NCBI RefSeq assembly: GCF_014898055.3
Contig: NW_023602073.1
Location: 17,159,784-17,223,783, forward strand
Source: Talpa occidentalis
Taxonomy: Eukaryota; Chordata; Mammalia; Eulipotyphla; Talpidae
Length of the DNA: 64,000 nucleotides
Direction: 5' to 3'
Below are positions 46,043 through 57,700 of this stretch, piece by piece. The position numbers and the translations under genes are program-made. Each line of letters starts with the position of its first letter. Positions within the stretch are counted from its first letter, which is position 1. The notes beneath the pieces are model-generated. The model was not told the origin of the DNA, ran no database searches, and worked only from the letters and a program-made list of their open reading frames with translations.

Positions 46043-46560
46043 TCCCTGTGACCCTGGATCCAGATACAGCTCACACTCATGTAATTGTCTCTGAGGATCG
46101 AAGACAAGTGACCTATGGAGGCCGCCAGTTGATCCTTGGAAATTCTCTAAGATATCTTGACCTACCCTGGGTTCTCGGCTGTGAGCGCTTCACCTCAGGA
46201 AGACATTACTTTGAAGTGGCTGTGAGAGAAGATTCTGGGTGGGATTTAGGAGTCTGTCTGGAAAATGTACCCAAACGTGCTCTCATGTGTCTGCAACCTA
46301 AGTCTGGATTCTGGGTCATTAGATCATGCAAAGGGAAAGAGTATGTAGCCTTTACCTATCCCCCTACTTCCCTTCCTCTGAAGGAGCAAATCTGGGTTTT
46401 GGGGGTTTTTGTGGACTGTGAGGCCGGACGTGTGTCCTTTTATGACATGACAAGTACCGGCTCCCACATCTTCACCTTCCCAAGGGTCTCCTTCTCTGAT
46501 ACTCTCCGGCCCTTTTTTGGGGTTACTCAAGGTTCCACTTTATTCCTTAATTCACAATAA
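46043..46560 (+). CDS. TRIM38: Copy B exon 6: PRY/SPRY
   Basis: TTTTGCAG| then 518 bp to TAA. A complete B30.2 with [23 protein letters not shown] and LRPFFG. Seven codons shorter than copy A at the exon level and diverged from it in the loops. Confidence 0.88.
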
Positions 46561-47268
46561 TAGTAAAGAAAGGAATAGGTTCCCATAGCCTCCTTTTTGG
46601 TGTAACCATCCTAGAGAATTTAATAAAAGTTCCTTCAGGGAAGAAACTTGGTCTTTTCCTTCACTTACATTTTTTCTTTACCTGGAACAGTGCCAACTCT
46701 GGGTGGATACTGCATTGAGCGATTGGATATAAATCTGCATTGAGTGAATTGATATAAAGACAAAAAATATGTAGATGATCATCTTAATCAGTGGAAAATT
46801 TAAGTTAACAGCCACAGGTATACACTGTCCTTTCTATTCATCTTCAGAGGGTTCAGATCTCTGATTTCCCAGTTCCTGGTCTGACCAGTGGGTTGGCCAG
46901 AGGTCAGAGGGGTGAGTGCTACCACTTTGTTTGATAGCATCAGAAGTGCTGTGTGGAGAGGAGGGGAAACTGTAGTTGTTGCTGTCAGCTGCATAGAAGA
47001 GCAGGAACATTAAAATAATGGTGACCCTTCTAACCTCTGAGCTGTTGTCCTGGATGTTCTCGTACGTACATATGCCTTCCAGACCTAGTGAGTCTACTCA
47101 GGCGACATATAAGAGAAAAGCTGCAGTGGTTTACAGTGAGAGGGTTCAAACAGGGAGGAGATTAAGGGTAAAAATAAACTCTGACAGGGTTTCAGTCTAG
47201 AAATGAAATTGATTTATTCCAGATTCTGCTAGTGCCACCTATCTTTTAATATTTTATTAATTTTAATT
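46561..47268 (+). other. 3' flank of copy B
   Basis: Contains the polyadenylation signal at 46622-46627. 46985-47235 is related to 31660-32010 downstream of copy A. Confidence 0.5.
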
Positions 47269-47331
47269 TGTTTTTGTGTGTGTAGAAGAACTGGGGAGTA
47301 GGCCAGAGGTGCATGGGGTGAGAGGATTCAC
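47269..47331 (-). mobile_element. SINE fragment cut off at a CpG island
   Basis: Only about 60 bp of the tail side remain (ending GTGAGAGGATTCACC). The sequence then changes abruptly to very GC-rich DNA. A rearrangement or insertion junction lies at 47331. Confidence 0.8.
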
Positions 47332-47790
47332 CGGCCCCCCGAAGCTCCGCCCCCCCCATTCCGCCCCCTTCAGCCTCCGGTGCCCGGGGCGCGCTGCGAA
47401 GGCGTCGTTTTCTGGCGCCTCCTACCGGCGGCGCCTCGGCGCGGGCCCAGGTCCTCTCCCCCGGCCCCCCGCCCCCCCGCCCCCCGTCCCCCTCGCCTGC
47501 GGCGGCGGCTGCGCCCGAGGGTCTCGGGCCGGGCTGGTCTCCCCCGCGCCGCCCGCCTTCCCCTGACAGCGGTGCTGAGGAGACTCAGGGGGAAGCTTCG
47601 GTGTAAGATGACGGCGACAGGGCTGGGCCGGCGCGGGGAGAGGCGGTGAGGCTCACGCAGGAGCACCCCGGGGGGCGGGCGGGAATAGGGGGTGCGGTGG
47701 GAAGCCTGGGGTTCGGGCCCGGTGTGGTGCGGAGCCGGAGGACCCGCCCACCCGCCTGGGGAGTGTCGCGGGCGCGTTTCCCTGGGGGCA
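47332..47790 (+). promoter_or_regulatory. Isolated CpG island with a possible first exon
   Basis: About 460 bp of very GC- and CpG-rich sequence in an otherwise AT-rich region, with many CCGCCCC boxes. An ATG at 47608 opens a short frame (MTATGLGRRGERR) that is followed by GGCG|GTGAGG, a splice-donor-like site near 47647. This looks like the promoter and first exon of a gene, native or transposed here. I do not recognise the gene and see no second exon. Confidence 0.5.
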
Positions 47791-47844
47791 TTTCTAGGGG
47801 AAGATCCCGACAATGGAGACCGGCTAGTTCAACCCCCAGAGTTA

Positions 47845-48106
47845 TTTTTTTTCGAAGATTTTTTTTATTTATGCATACAAGAGCAGGGATACATGCCAGA
47901 TTTTTGTGGGTGTGTGAGTGAGAGGATTCACCAGAGACAGAGTGGGGAACCGAACAGGCAGATCGAAGAAGCACACTGCTGAGGGGAGCAGGAGAGGTCT
48001 GCTGCGCCATGTGGGTAGCTCCCTGGCCAGGGATCGAACTCGTGCTGCAGAGCCTGGGGACAACTTCATAGATTATGTCTTAACCCCTTGCGCCACCGGG
48101 GAGGTT
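47845..48106 (-). mobile_element. tRNA-derived SINE
   Basis: T-rich tail at 47846-47870, head ending GCGCCACCGGGGAGGTTC. Confidence 0.9.
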
Positions 48107-48189
48107 CTCAACGCTTAGATTCCTAAAACTTAGTATTTGATTACCTTTGTTTCAGATTCTTTATCATCGCCCTTGCTGCGTAGTGCAGC

Positions 48190-48790
48190 CATCTTTCTGA
48201 AATGGGTTCATTGAAATTCATGGATTAAAAAGGTTGTAGTTTCTGCTATTTAGGAAAAAAATTCATCCACTAATTCTTCATATATACTTTCTGCCCCTTC
48301 CCTGATCTTTCCTCCCCTTTACACACTTGCAGGAGCAGAACGTGCATATATAGTAGGAGACGTGAAGCTGTTGAGCAGTTCGCTGACACCCTGTTCATTT
48401 GTTTTATTAGTTTTTATTCTGTTGTCTTGGTTTTATTTTGTATAATTTCTGTGGCTGGACCGTCTAGTTCCTCATTATTTCTTTTGCAGAGTTTCATCAG
48501 TCATTAATCCTATTGTGCCTTGACTATGCCCTAGTCTCCATTTCTAGAAATTCATTAATCCTATTATACCTTTAATATGTGCTGGTCCCCATTTTTAGAA
48601 ATTCAGTTTGATTTAGGCATCTGTGTAACATCTGAACATATGAGTGCAGTAATAATAACTGCCTTAGTATCCTTTTTCTATAGATCTAATGTCTTTCCTG
48701 TGTAAATTTTGATTGATTGATTGATTCTTTCATCATGAGTCAATTGTTTCTTTGCATACTTGGATATTTTTTTTAAACTATTGAATGTTT
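48190..48790 (+). repeat. Block paralogous to 15765-16720
   Basis: TTCTGAAATGGGTTCA, TTTCTGTGGCTG, TTCCTCATT and AAATTTTGATTGATT recur in the same order at 15768-16705. The GC-rich motif array of the other block is missing here. Confidence 0.6.
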
Positions 48791-48872
48791 TTATTAAGGC
48801 ACATTTCATATGTCATAAAATCCACCTTTTGTAAGTGTTATAGTGGTCATAGTGTGTTCAAAAATTTGTAGC

Positions 48873-49149
48873 GGGCCTCCCCGGTGGTGCAGCGGTTGGG
48901 CGCTGGGTTGCGAAGCTGCCCGCGGTCTCTGTAGCGCTGGTTCAATCCCCGGCTGCTCCCCGGCCACTGGAGGAGGGTCCTGCATGGCGCGCAGACCTCT
49001 CCTGCCGCCCGCTGCTCCCCTCAGCAGTGTACTTCGGTCCTTCTGCCTGCTCTGCTCCCCGCTCTGGCTCTGGTGAATTCTCTCACCCTCCCGTGCTTCT
49101 GATTGTACCCAGTGCCTGTATGAATAAGTAAATCTTAAAAAAAAAAAAT
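48873..49149 (+). mobile_element. tRNA-derived SINE, GC-rich subfamily
   Basis: Head GGGCCTCCCCGGTGGTGCAG, tail TAAATCTTAAAAAAAAAAA. The flanks share AAAATTTGTAGCG (48861 and 49145). Confidence 0.94.
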
Positions 49150-49301
49150 TTGTAGCGATGTTGCCACTGTTTAAATTTCCGAACATTTTCATTTCTTCAA
49201 AACAAGTCTCATATCCTTAGTCAATAAGTCCTCAATCATTCCCCCAACTGTCAGTCTTTGGCTAGGACGCTAATCTACCTATGTATTCACCTATTTTAGA
49301 C

Positions 49302-49612
49302 TTTTTTTTTTTAATAGAGGCATGTTTTATTTATTTATTTATTTGTTTGTTTGTTTTTGTTTATACATGCACTGGGTACAGTCAGAAGTGCGGTTGGGTG
49401 AGAGAATTCACCAGAGCCAGAGCCGGGAGCAGAGCAGGCAGAAGGACCGAAGTACACTGCTGAGGGGAGCAGCGGGCGGCAGGAGAGGTCTGGACGCCAT
49501 GTGGGACCCTCCTCCGGTGGCCGGGGAGCAGCCGGGGATCGAACCGGCGCCGCAGAGGCCGCGGGCATCTTCGCAACCCAGCGCTCAATCGCTACGCCAC
49601 CTGGGAGGCCCT
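49302..49612 (-). mobile_element. tRNA-derived SINE, GC-rich subfamily with long tail
   Basis: Same tail type as 7757-8093 (AATAGAGGCATG, then GTTTGTTTGTTT). The flanks share TTAGACTTTT. Confidence 0.93.
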
Positions 49613-51089
49613 ATGTTAGACTTTTAACAAAAAGTATCATACACGAAGTGACTTTGTGTGTCCGGCTTCTTTCAATTAGTAGATGTTTTCAAGGTTCATT
49701 AATATGGGTGCGTGAATGGTATTTTGTTCATATGTATTTGAATAATCTGCCATTATATGGCCTTTATTATACTGTATTTGTCCTTTCATCAGTGGATGTG
49801 CATTTGGGTTGTCTCCATTTGGGGGCTAGTTTGAATAGAACCACTGTGAACTGTTATGTACAAGTTTTTGTCTGAGTATTATGTTTTCCATTTTTCTTGG
49901 GTACTTACATAGTAGTAGAATTTCATGTGATAACTCTTACATTCAACTTTTTAAGAACTGTTCAACTGTTTTCCAAAGAAATTGCACCATTTTATATCAA
50001 CATAAGCAGTGTTTGGGTTCCACGTTCGCCACTTGTTATTTTCAGTATTTTTAAATTACAGCTACCTTGGTGGATGCGACAAGATGTCTCATTGTGGTGT
50101 TGTTTTGCATTTTCCAAAACTGGTGATGTTGCACATTTTTTCATGTGTGTATTGTCTCTTTTTGGAATCATGTCTGTTCAGATTCTTCCCCCATTTTAAG
50201 TGGGGTTCTTTGTCTTTGTTGTTGGGATGTAGGAACTCTTTCTATGTAAATTACAATTCTAGATATGTCACTTATCAGATATACAATTTTCACAAATATT
50301 CTACCATTGTCTGGGTCATCATTTCACATTCTTGATGGAGTCTTAAGAAGCTTAATAATCTTCAGTTTTGTTGCTATCCACCAAGAATTTTTAATTGTTT
50401 CAGTGCTTTAATTTACATCTTTGATTCGTTATTAGTTCTGTATATGCTGTGAGGCAGGGATCCAAATGCATTCTTTTGCTTATGAATATGTAGTTGTCCC
50501 ACTATCTTTTGGCAAGACGACTTTTCTATGCACACTGAAGTGTTGGCATACTAGTCAAAATTAATTAACCATAGATATATGGGTTTGTTCATGGACTTTA
50601 TGAAGTTACATTAGTCTGTATATTTATCCTTATACTAATATTTCGTAGTCTTGATTATTGTAGTGATATAGTGTATGTTGAAATTGGAAATTGTGAGCCC
50701 AGCAACTTTGATCTCTTTTTTCAAGATGGCTTTGGCTATTGTGGATCCCTTGCATTTCCCTCAAGCTCTTGTACTTCCAGATACAATTTTAGGATAGAAT
50801 TACCAAAAGTAACTCTTTTTGCAAAAAGAAACAAAACACCACAGAACAAAAACAAAAATGGATGAGTCTGCACAATTTGTGAAATATTGCCAACTTGGCA
50901 AATTAAATCTAACAGTATATGAACATAGAATGTCTTTTCCATATATTAAAATGAACTTAATTTATTTCAGAGATGTTCTGCAGATTTCAACATGCAAGTC
51001 TTATGCTCCTTTTGTTAATTTAATTCTCTAGAATTTTATTATTTTTGATGCTATTATGAATGATAATTTCCTTCATTTTCATTTTCAGC

Positions 51090-51152
51090 TTGTTCATTGA
51101 ATATTACTCATTGTTCATTGAATATTACTCATTGTTCATTGAATTGTACTTA
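51090..51152. repeat. Three 21-bp tandem units
   Basis: TTGTTCATTGAATATTACTC plus A occurs at 51090 and 51111, with a variant third unit at 51132. Confidence 0.9.
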
Positions 51153-51885
51153 TTGGTCTAATATTCTGCAATTACGTTGAACTCCTTTATTAGTGCTAAG
51201 GTTTTTTTGTATGTGGATTTCTTAAGATTTCCAATATACCAAAACTACAGCAATATTGAGTACAGACATGGAAGTGTGGGGCCATTGATTATGATGCAGG
51301 TGACCTGGAATAAGCAGCTTGGGGTTCTTAGTAACAACCTTTTGCTCAGTTCCTGGTGTGCAACTTAGTCCCTGATATGAATCTTGCTTCATGTTAGACC
51401 ATATACTGCCATGAGCCAGAATGGACCTGAGGGTTCCCATAACTACTGGCCCTTTATTCCCCCTTGGTATGCAACCATACAACTCACCTTTCTGTATGTA
51501 GCCGCATTCTATCTGAACATGTACAGCTGCCAATGCAAACCTCCCTGAACTTTGCAGAAACTAAAGTGTCTATAAGCCCCTGAGGTCCTACAAAGGGCTC
51601 AACCTTGGGATAGGAATCTGCTGAGTCAGCACTGGTGCAGTAAACCTGCTTCTTGTTAGCCCTGGTGTCCAGGTTTCCTTTGTGCCATATAACAATTATA
51701 GCTGATCAATTGTACCCACGTACAAAGGCTGTCATTTCCATTGAGTATTTCACTGACTATATTATTGTCCTATTAACACTACCAAACACAGAATGTGTAT
51801 GTTGCTAAGTTTAGGTAAAAATTAAATTGTCTTTTCTTTATTTGATAGTATTCCCATTAAAAACAACCTCTAGAACTATTTCAGT
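51153..51885. other. Unassigned intergenic sequence
   Basis: No gene or recognised repeat between the tandem units and the next SINE. Confidence 0.4.
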
Positions 51886-51908
51886 AAAGTATGTCTAAAT
51901 TTTTTTTT

Positions 51909-52203
51909 TAAGTTAAGTCTTTTTTTTTTTTAAAGATTTATTTTTATTTTATTTATACAAGCACTGGGTACAGTCAGAAGCGCGGGAGGGCGAGAGAATT
52001 CACCAGAGCCAGAGCGGGGAGCAGAGCAGGCAGCAGGACTGAAGTACACTGTTGAGGGGAGCAGCAGGCGGCAGGAGAGGTCTGCGCGCCATGTGGGACC
52101 CTCCTCCTGTGGCCGGGGAGCAGCTGGGGATAGAACCAGTGCTGCAGAGGCTGCAGGCAGCTTTGCAACCCAGCGCTCAACCGCTGCGCCACTGGTGGAG
52201 GCC
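51909..52203 (-). mobile_element. tRNA-derived SINE, GC-rich subfamily
   Basis: T-run at 51920-51931, head ending CCACTGGTGGAGGCCC. The flanks share GTATGTCTAAATTT (51889 and 52207). Confidence 0.94.
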
Positions 52204-52305
52204 CAACGTATGTCTAAATTTAAGAAATATGTTCTGAACTACTTTTACTTTGAATAATTTGAATTTCTCTTTTTTTGTTGATGTTTCTTCACTAAAACAT
52301 TTTAT

Positions 52306-52423
52306 TTTATTTATTTATTTTTTATGGGACCTTCACCGGTGGCCGGGGATGGAACTGGCGCTGCAGAGGCTGTGGACAGCTTCGCAGCCCAGTGCTCAAC
52401 TGCTGCGCCACTGGGGAGGCCCT
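52306..52423 (-). mobile_element. SINE head fragment
   Basis: Only the tRNA-like head part is joined to a short T/A tail. The flanks share CTAAAACATTTTATTTT, so the internal deletion was present at or before insertion. Confidence 0.9.
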
Positions 52424-53128
52424 AAAACATTTTATTTTTTACAGTAAAACCTTTTAAGTGAACTGCTTTAGCTATTAGTTTTAAAGCCAGCTGTGCATAT
52501 TTATAGTCGTTGTTACAATAAAAACAATGCAGAGTAATTAACGCTTTGGCACAGATGCTTTCTCTCCATTAGTTATCATATTTAAGACTTCAAGGTAAGT
52601 AAGAAAAAATTAAATCAAATTGATTCTTAATGGTAACAAATGAGTTTTACAAACTGTTAATATTGAAAGTGAGAGGTATATGAGACTTTTTTTGATTTGC
52701 TGAGAGATGATGGTTTCATGAACTCCTACTAAATACAGAAAGAAAATCCTATTATTTTTCTTTACTGGTTTAGATAATCACCCTGAATATCAGGAATGCA
52801 TTTTATGTTCCAAAGTGCACAGATTCGATTATTATAAGCATCTCAGGTCTGGAATATACACAAAGACCTGTTACTCTTATGACAAAACAGAATTTTTCTC
52901 TATGTTGAGATCAGTTTTTTTGGATCAAATTTTATTTTTTTTTTGAAAAGATATTCATATGCAAAATTGTGTTATCTGTAAGCCAGCTTTTACTATTTCT
53001 TTGAAATCTGTAAGTCCTTCATTTCCCTTTCTCTTACTAATTCTCCCTGACTGTAGAATCTTCAGTATGGTGTTGACTAAACTTTTACCATGATGTTTCA
53101 AGTTACCTATGAGCTTTTCATATATGTT

Positions 53129-53422
53129 CTTTTTTTTTTTAATATTTATTTATTTATTTATTCTTTCATTCCTTCATTCATTCATTTATACAAGCACTGG
53201 GTACAGTCAGAAGCGCGGGAGGGTGAGAGAATTCACCAGAGCCAGAGCGGGGAGCAGAGCAGGCAGAAGGACCGAAGTACACTGCTGAGGGGAGCAGCGG
53301 GCAGCAGGAGAGGTCTGCGCGCCATGTGGGACCCTCCTCTGGTGGCCGGGGAGCAGCCGGGGAACGAGGCTGCGGGCAGTTTCTCAACCCAGCGCTCAAC
53401 CACTGCGCCACCGGGGAGGCCC
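53129..53422 (-). mobile_element. tRNA-derived SINE, GC-rich subfamily
   Basis: Tail includes TTCATTCCTTCATTCATTCA. Head ends CGCCACCGGGGAGGCCC. The flanks share TTCATATATGTTCTT. Confidence 0.94.
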
Positions 53423-53823
53423 TTCATATATGTTCTTATCAGGTGGAAGAAAGTGACCTTGCATTCCTACTTTTACCGTGTATTCTGATGAAAAGATGTT
53501 GGATTTTGAGGAATGTTTTTTCTTTGTCTGTTGAGATGATCATTTGTTTTTGGTTTTATTGACACAGTTTATTTCATTGATTGATTTACATATAAAGAGC
53601 CTCTCTGGCATTCGTAAGATAAATTCCACTTGTTCACGGTATAGAAGCCATTTTATAAGGTTGCTGGATTCAGTTTTAATATTTTGTTGAGTAATTTAGT
53701 GCCACTATTAAACAGGGATACTGGTGTCTAGTTTTCTGTGATATATTTAATTGTCAGACTAATATTGACTTTGTAGAATGAGTTGGAAAGTAATCACTCT
53801 TCTACTCTACAAAAAGCTTGTGA

Positions 53824-54095
53824 GGGCCTCCCCGGTGGCGCAGCGGTTGAGCGCTGGGTTGCGAAGCTGCCCGCAGCCTCAGCAGCACCAGTTCTATCCC
53901 TGGCTGCTCCCCGGTCACCGGAGGAGGGTCCCACATGGCGCACAGACCTCTCCTGCCGCCTGCTGCTCCCCTCAGCAGTGTACTTCGGTCCTTCTGCCTG
54001 TTCTGCTCCCCGCTCTGGCTCTGGTGAATTCTCTCACCCTCCCGCGCTTCTGACTATACCCAGTACTTGTATAAATAAATAAATATATTTACTTA
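53824..54095 (+). mobile_element. tRNA-derived SINE, GC-rich subfamily
   Basis: Head GGGCCTCCCCGGTGGCGCAG, tail ATAAATAAATAAATATATTT. The flanks share AAAAAGCTTGTGA (53812 and 54111). Confidence 0.94.
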
Positions 54096-54787
54096 TTTAT
54101 ACAAAACAAAAAAAAAGCTTGTGAAAGATTAGTGTAAATTCTTTTTTAAACATTTGATAGAATTCACCAGTGAAGACATCTGTCCCTGGGAGTTTCTTTG
54201 TGGAAAGGATTAGACTGGTAATTCATAGTTTTTAGTTGTCATAGTGTGACATATTTTCTATTTCTTCTTAGAAAATGTTGGTAGTTGTTGTCATTTATAT
54301 TATCTATTTCATCAGGGTTATCTAATTTGCTAGCATAATACTCATAATACTCCTTTGCTTTCCTTTTATTTCTTAAGATTGGTAGATATGTTCCCCCCTC
54401 TCATTTCTTATTTGAGAATTTGTGGCTTCTCTTATTTTCTTGGTTAGCAATTCCCTGGCAGAACTGTGGTTTTGGGTCAGCTGACTTTAGGTCAGCTGAC
54501 TTTGGGTTAGCAGATGAGCTTGAAATCACCGCTCAGCCACCCACCAGCAATGGCCCCTGGTGCATGTTATTAACCCCACTCTAAGCCTCGGTTTTGATAA
54601 CATGAAATGATGGTAAAAGTCCTGACAGCTTCCCAGGTTACTGCACAGACTTTTGCAGGGTGTTTCTCTGAAATTACAAGGATTGAACAACATTTAAGGT
54701 CAGTCTAACCATCCTGGAGGGTTAGACTCAAGTGCTTGAAGAAGTTTTGTCAGATGAATGATAATTGTTTCGCCCTATTATTATCAG

Positions 54788-57700
54788 GAAAAGCTCCAGA
54801 AAGCTGAGGGAACAAGACGACCAATGCCAGAGTCTGAAGTTGATCACACAGAAACAAATAAGGAAATGGCAGGTAAGAATTTGAGTTTATTGATTTCAAA
54901 CTATTGTGAATCCTAGAGCCGAGGCAGAGGAGATGTTTTCACACAGCACATGCTGATACCTTCTTACTGCACCAGACTGAATAAATGACACCCAAAGAAG
55001 AAACATTCTATGATACTTTATCTCCTTTCTTTTTCAACCTTTCTATAGTAATTCTGTGGGATTCCTGATACTTCAGTCCAGAGAAGCAGAATTTAGACAT
55101 TTCTTACTAGAACCATCATCCTTGACTAAATTGGAAATTGGAAATTCCTCACGGTTTAAATAAGTTCACACTCACCCTTAGAGGTTCAAAAACCTTTGTG
55201 AGCTCTGTATACAGGGTCAGTATACAGATGACATTATACTACTCAACTTTATGAGACTGATGATGAGGATAGAGCTGCTGTAAGAGCAAATATTTTTTTA
55301 TTTCACACTGTATTTTGCTAAGACTTTCCATGTCTGACCAGTCTCCTATACCAGAGACCTATGCCTAACAGAAATACTGACGTGATCCCTCACGGGCACT
55401 CAGCCTGCAGACTGGTTAGTTATTACATCTCCCTATGGTGTCTTCGAAGCCATTGTCCTGGTCCTTTGTGTGTGGATGTTAAATTTAAGCTCTCAAAGGA
55501 GAGTCATACTTCCTGCCTTTTTGGAATCTCAGGTAATGAAAACTTCTGTTGCTGCAAATATGTAGAGACCATGTCAGTGCCAGAATCCAGTTGTCCTGTA
55601 TGTGTCTCCTACACAATCAGTCTCCCTTCTCCACAACATCACAGTCACTGAAGCACCATGAACTGAGGAAGCCCCAGTGGAAATTACAACTCTGTGTCTC
55701 CCAAATGAAAAGTGAGCCCCACAAGAGAGATCATGTGGTTTCTGACAGTCTTATACATAAGGAGGCTCAAGTGGACACAAGAATATTTGCGGTAGAATAT
55801 TTGTGGAATCTATGATCAAATTCAGCCTCAGACCTCCCTGTGTTGATAATCATGGATTCGCCGACTTGGGTTAATGTCTAGTCTTGGTGATGATTATCAC
55901 AAACTTTTGCTTCACAAAATTCCCCAGGATAGGGACATTTTCATACATTCCAAATATACATTCCTGGTTTACTAGTGTTTCACCAGGGCCCTCCTTCCCT
56001 AATGACATTATCGGGTGGCCTGTGCCTCCTTATCTTGTGATTTGGCTGCTGAAGAAGGAAATTACTGAGTTGACTGTAGAGAACTGGGGCAGCCTCTCCC
56101 ACATCTGAGTCTGCCCCCTGGGTCTCACTCTGCAGCAAGGACTTGCATGTTCCTCCACCTCAGATGACTCATGGCAAAAAATATCACAGTATCCCCAAAC
56201 ACTACTTTTTTTTTTTCTTTTGCAAAAAAAAATTTTATTAAATTCAATGGATTTTGATAAATTACAATATATGACCATCATGATGGGAAGCGAATCTATG
56301 AATGTTCATAAGGTTTGAAGTACAAATGTCATTTCTGAGGAGAATCATACCTCTAAGTTTTTTTTTTTTTTAAATAATAAATTTCATTTTTATATTCCCC
56401 CATACAATTGCAAACCCCCCATTCTGACCCCAATCCCTCCCCTCCCAGCCCCCACCCCCCAAAAAGTATCTCTGGTTCATAGTTTTTTGTTGATTTTGAT
56501 TATTACTTTCTTATAGTTATTCATTTTCCTGGTCCCTTATTTAAGTTTTCTAGATTCCTGCCATGAGTGAGACCATCTGGTATTTTTCTTTTTCTTTTTG
56601 GCTTATTTTGCTGAGCATGATCCTTCCAGCGCCATCCATGTTGCTGCAAATTGCATGTGTTTATCTTTTTTGAATGCTGAGTAATATTCCATGGTATATA
56701 TGTACCACATCTTCTTGATCCAGTCATCTATTTTTGGGCATTTGGGTTCTTTCCAAAGCTTAGCTATTGTAAATAGTGCTGCTATAAACATAGGGGTGCA
56801 GGTGTTCTTTGGAATTGATGTTTCTGTGTCCTTTGGGTAAATACCTAGGAGTGGAATTGCTGGATCATATGGAAGCTCTATGTTTAGTAGGTCCAGAAAT
56901 CTCCACACAGCTCTCCATAGTGGTTGGACCAGTTTGCACTCCCACCAACAGTGTAGAAGAGTTCCTTTTTCTCCACAACCTCGCCAACATTTGCTGTTGC
57001 TAGTTTTTTTAATATGTGCCATTCTCACTGGTGTAAGATGGTATCTCATGGTAGTTTTGATTTGCATTTCCCTGATTGCAAGTGATGTTGAACATTTTTT
57101 CATATGTCTGTTGGCCATTTGCATTTCCTCTTCAGAGAAGTTTCTTTTTAGCTCTTCTGCCCATTTTTTGACTGGATTATTTTCTTTGTTGTTGCTGAGT
57201 CTCATCAGCTCTTTGCAGATTTTTGTGATCAGTCCTTTATCATTAGTGTTTTGTGCAAAAATGTTCTCCCAGTTGGTGGGGTTTCTCTTTGTTTTTGTTA
57301 TTGTCTCTTTTGCTGTGCAGGAGCTCTTTAATTTGATGTAGTCCCAGCTGTTTATCTTTGCTTTCACTTCACTATCACTGCTTTGGGTGATGTGTCTGTA
57401 AAGATGTCTTTGATATGCAAATCACGTAGTGTTTTGCCTATATTTCCTTCTATGTATTTTATGTTTTCAGGTCTTATGTCTAGTTCTTTAATCCATTTTG
57501 AGTTGATTTTTGTGTATGGTGTGAGGTAGTGGTCAAGCTTCATTCTTTTGCATGTAGCAACCCAGTTTTCCCAGCACCATTTATTGAACAAACTTTCTTT
57601 GCTCCAATGCATAGTCTTTGCTCCTTTGTCAAAGATTAGTTGACCATAAATCTGTGGGTTTATTTCTGGATTTTCTATTAGATTCCATTGGTCTGTATGT

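Larger units (their letters stand above)
36931..46560 (+). pseudogene. TRIM38: TRIM38-like copy B, six exons, frameshift in exon 3
   Basis: Exons 36931-37338, 38183-38278, 40100-40329, 41334-41356, 41451-41563 and 46043-46560 have good splice borders. RING C3HC4 is complete (C16, C19, C31, H33, C36, C39, C58, C61). In B-box 2 the expected His is Arg95 (CEERGEQ). Exon 3 is 230 bp instead of 231: one base is missing before 40199, giving TAG at 40199-40201 after 33 codons. The rest of the exon is open in the next frame. With one base restored in length the total would be 463 codons, so the rest of the gene is well kept. PRY/SPRY ([28 protein letters not shown]) is complete, with TAA at 46558 and AATAAA at 46622. 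Either a young pseudogene, an allele-specific knock-out or an assembly error. A RING/B-box/partial coiled-coil product of about 200 residues remains possible. Confidence 0.85.
48790..50870 (-). mobile_element. Old L1 3' region interrupted by SINEs
   Basis: Reverse of an ancient L1 3' UTR and ORF2 end, paralogous to 16960-18480 (TTTAAATTYCRAWCATTTTC, GAACTGTTATGTACAAG). Diverged, no coding capacity. Confidence 0.65.
52430..54440 (-). mobile_element. Old L1 ORF2 remnants, minus orientation, with SINEs
   Basis: Blocks such as TGACTTTGTAGAATGAGTTGG (53768-53788) and the stretch at 54290-54430 read as the reverse of L1 ORF2. Diverged and broken. Two young SINEs sit inside. Confidence 0.55.

Noticed and set aside
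47370..47813. 147-codon open frame on the minus strand and others in the CpG island
   Set aside because: Stop codons are rare in such GC-rich DNA. The frames are low-complexity and have no recognisable domain.
48873..48975. tRNA-like A and B boxes
   Set aside because: They belong to SINE heads. The rest of a tRNA fold (paired acceptor and anticodon arms) is not present, so no tRNA gene is called.
56603..57367. 254-codon open frame on the minus strand
   Set aside because: It is the C-terminal part of L1 ORF2 in a 5'-truncated L1, not a host gene.
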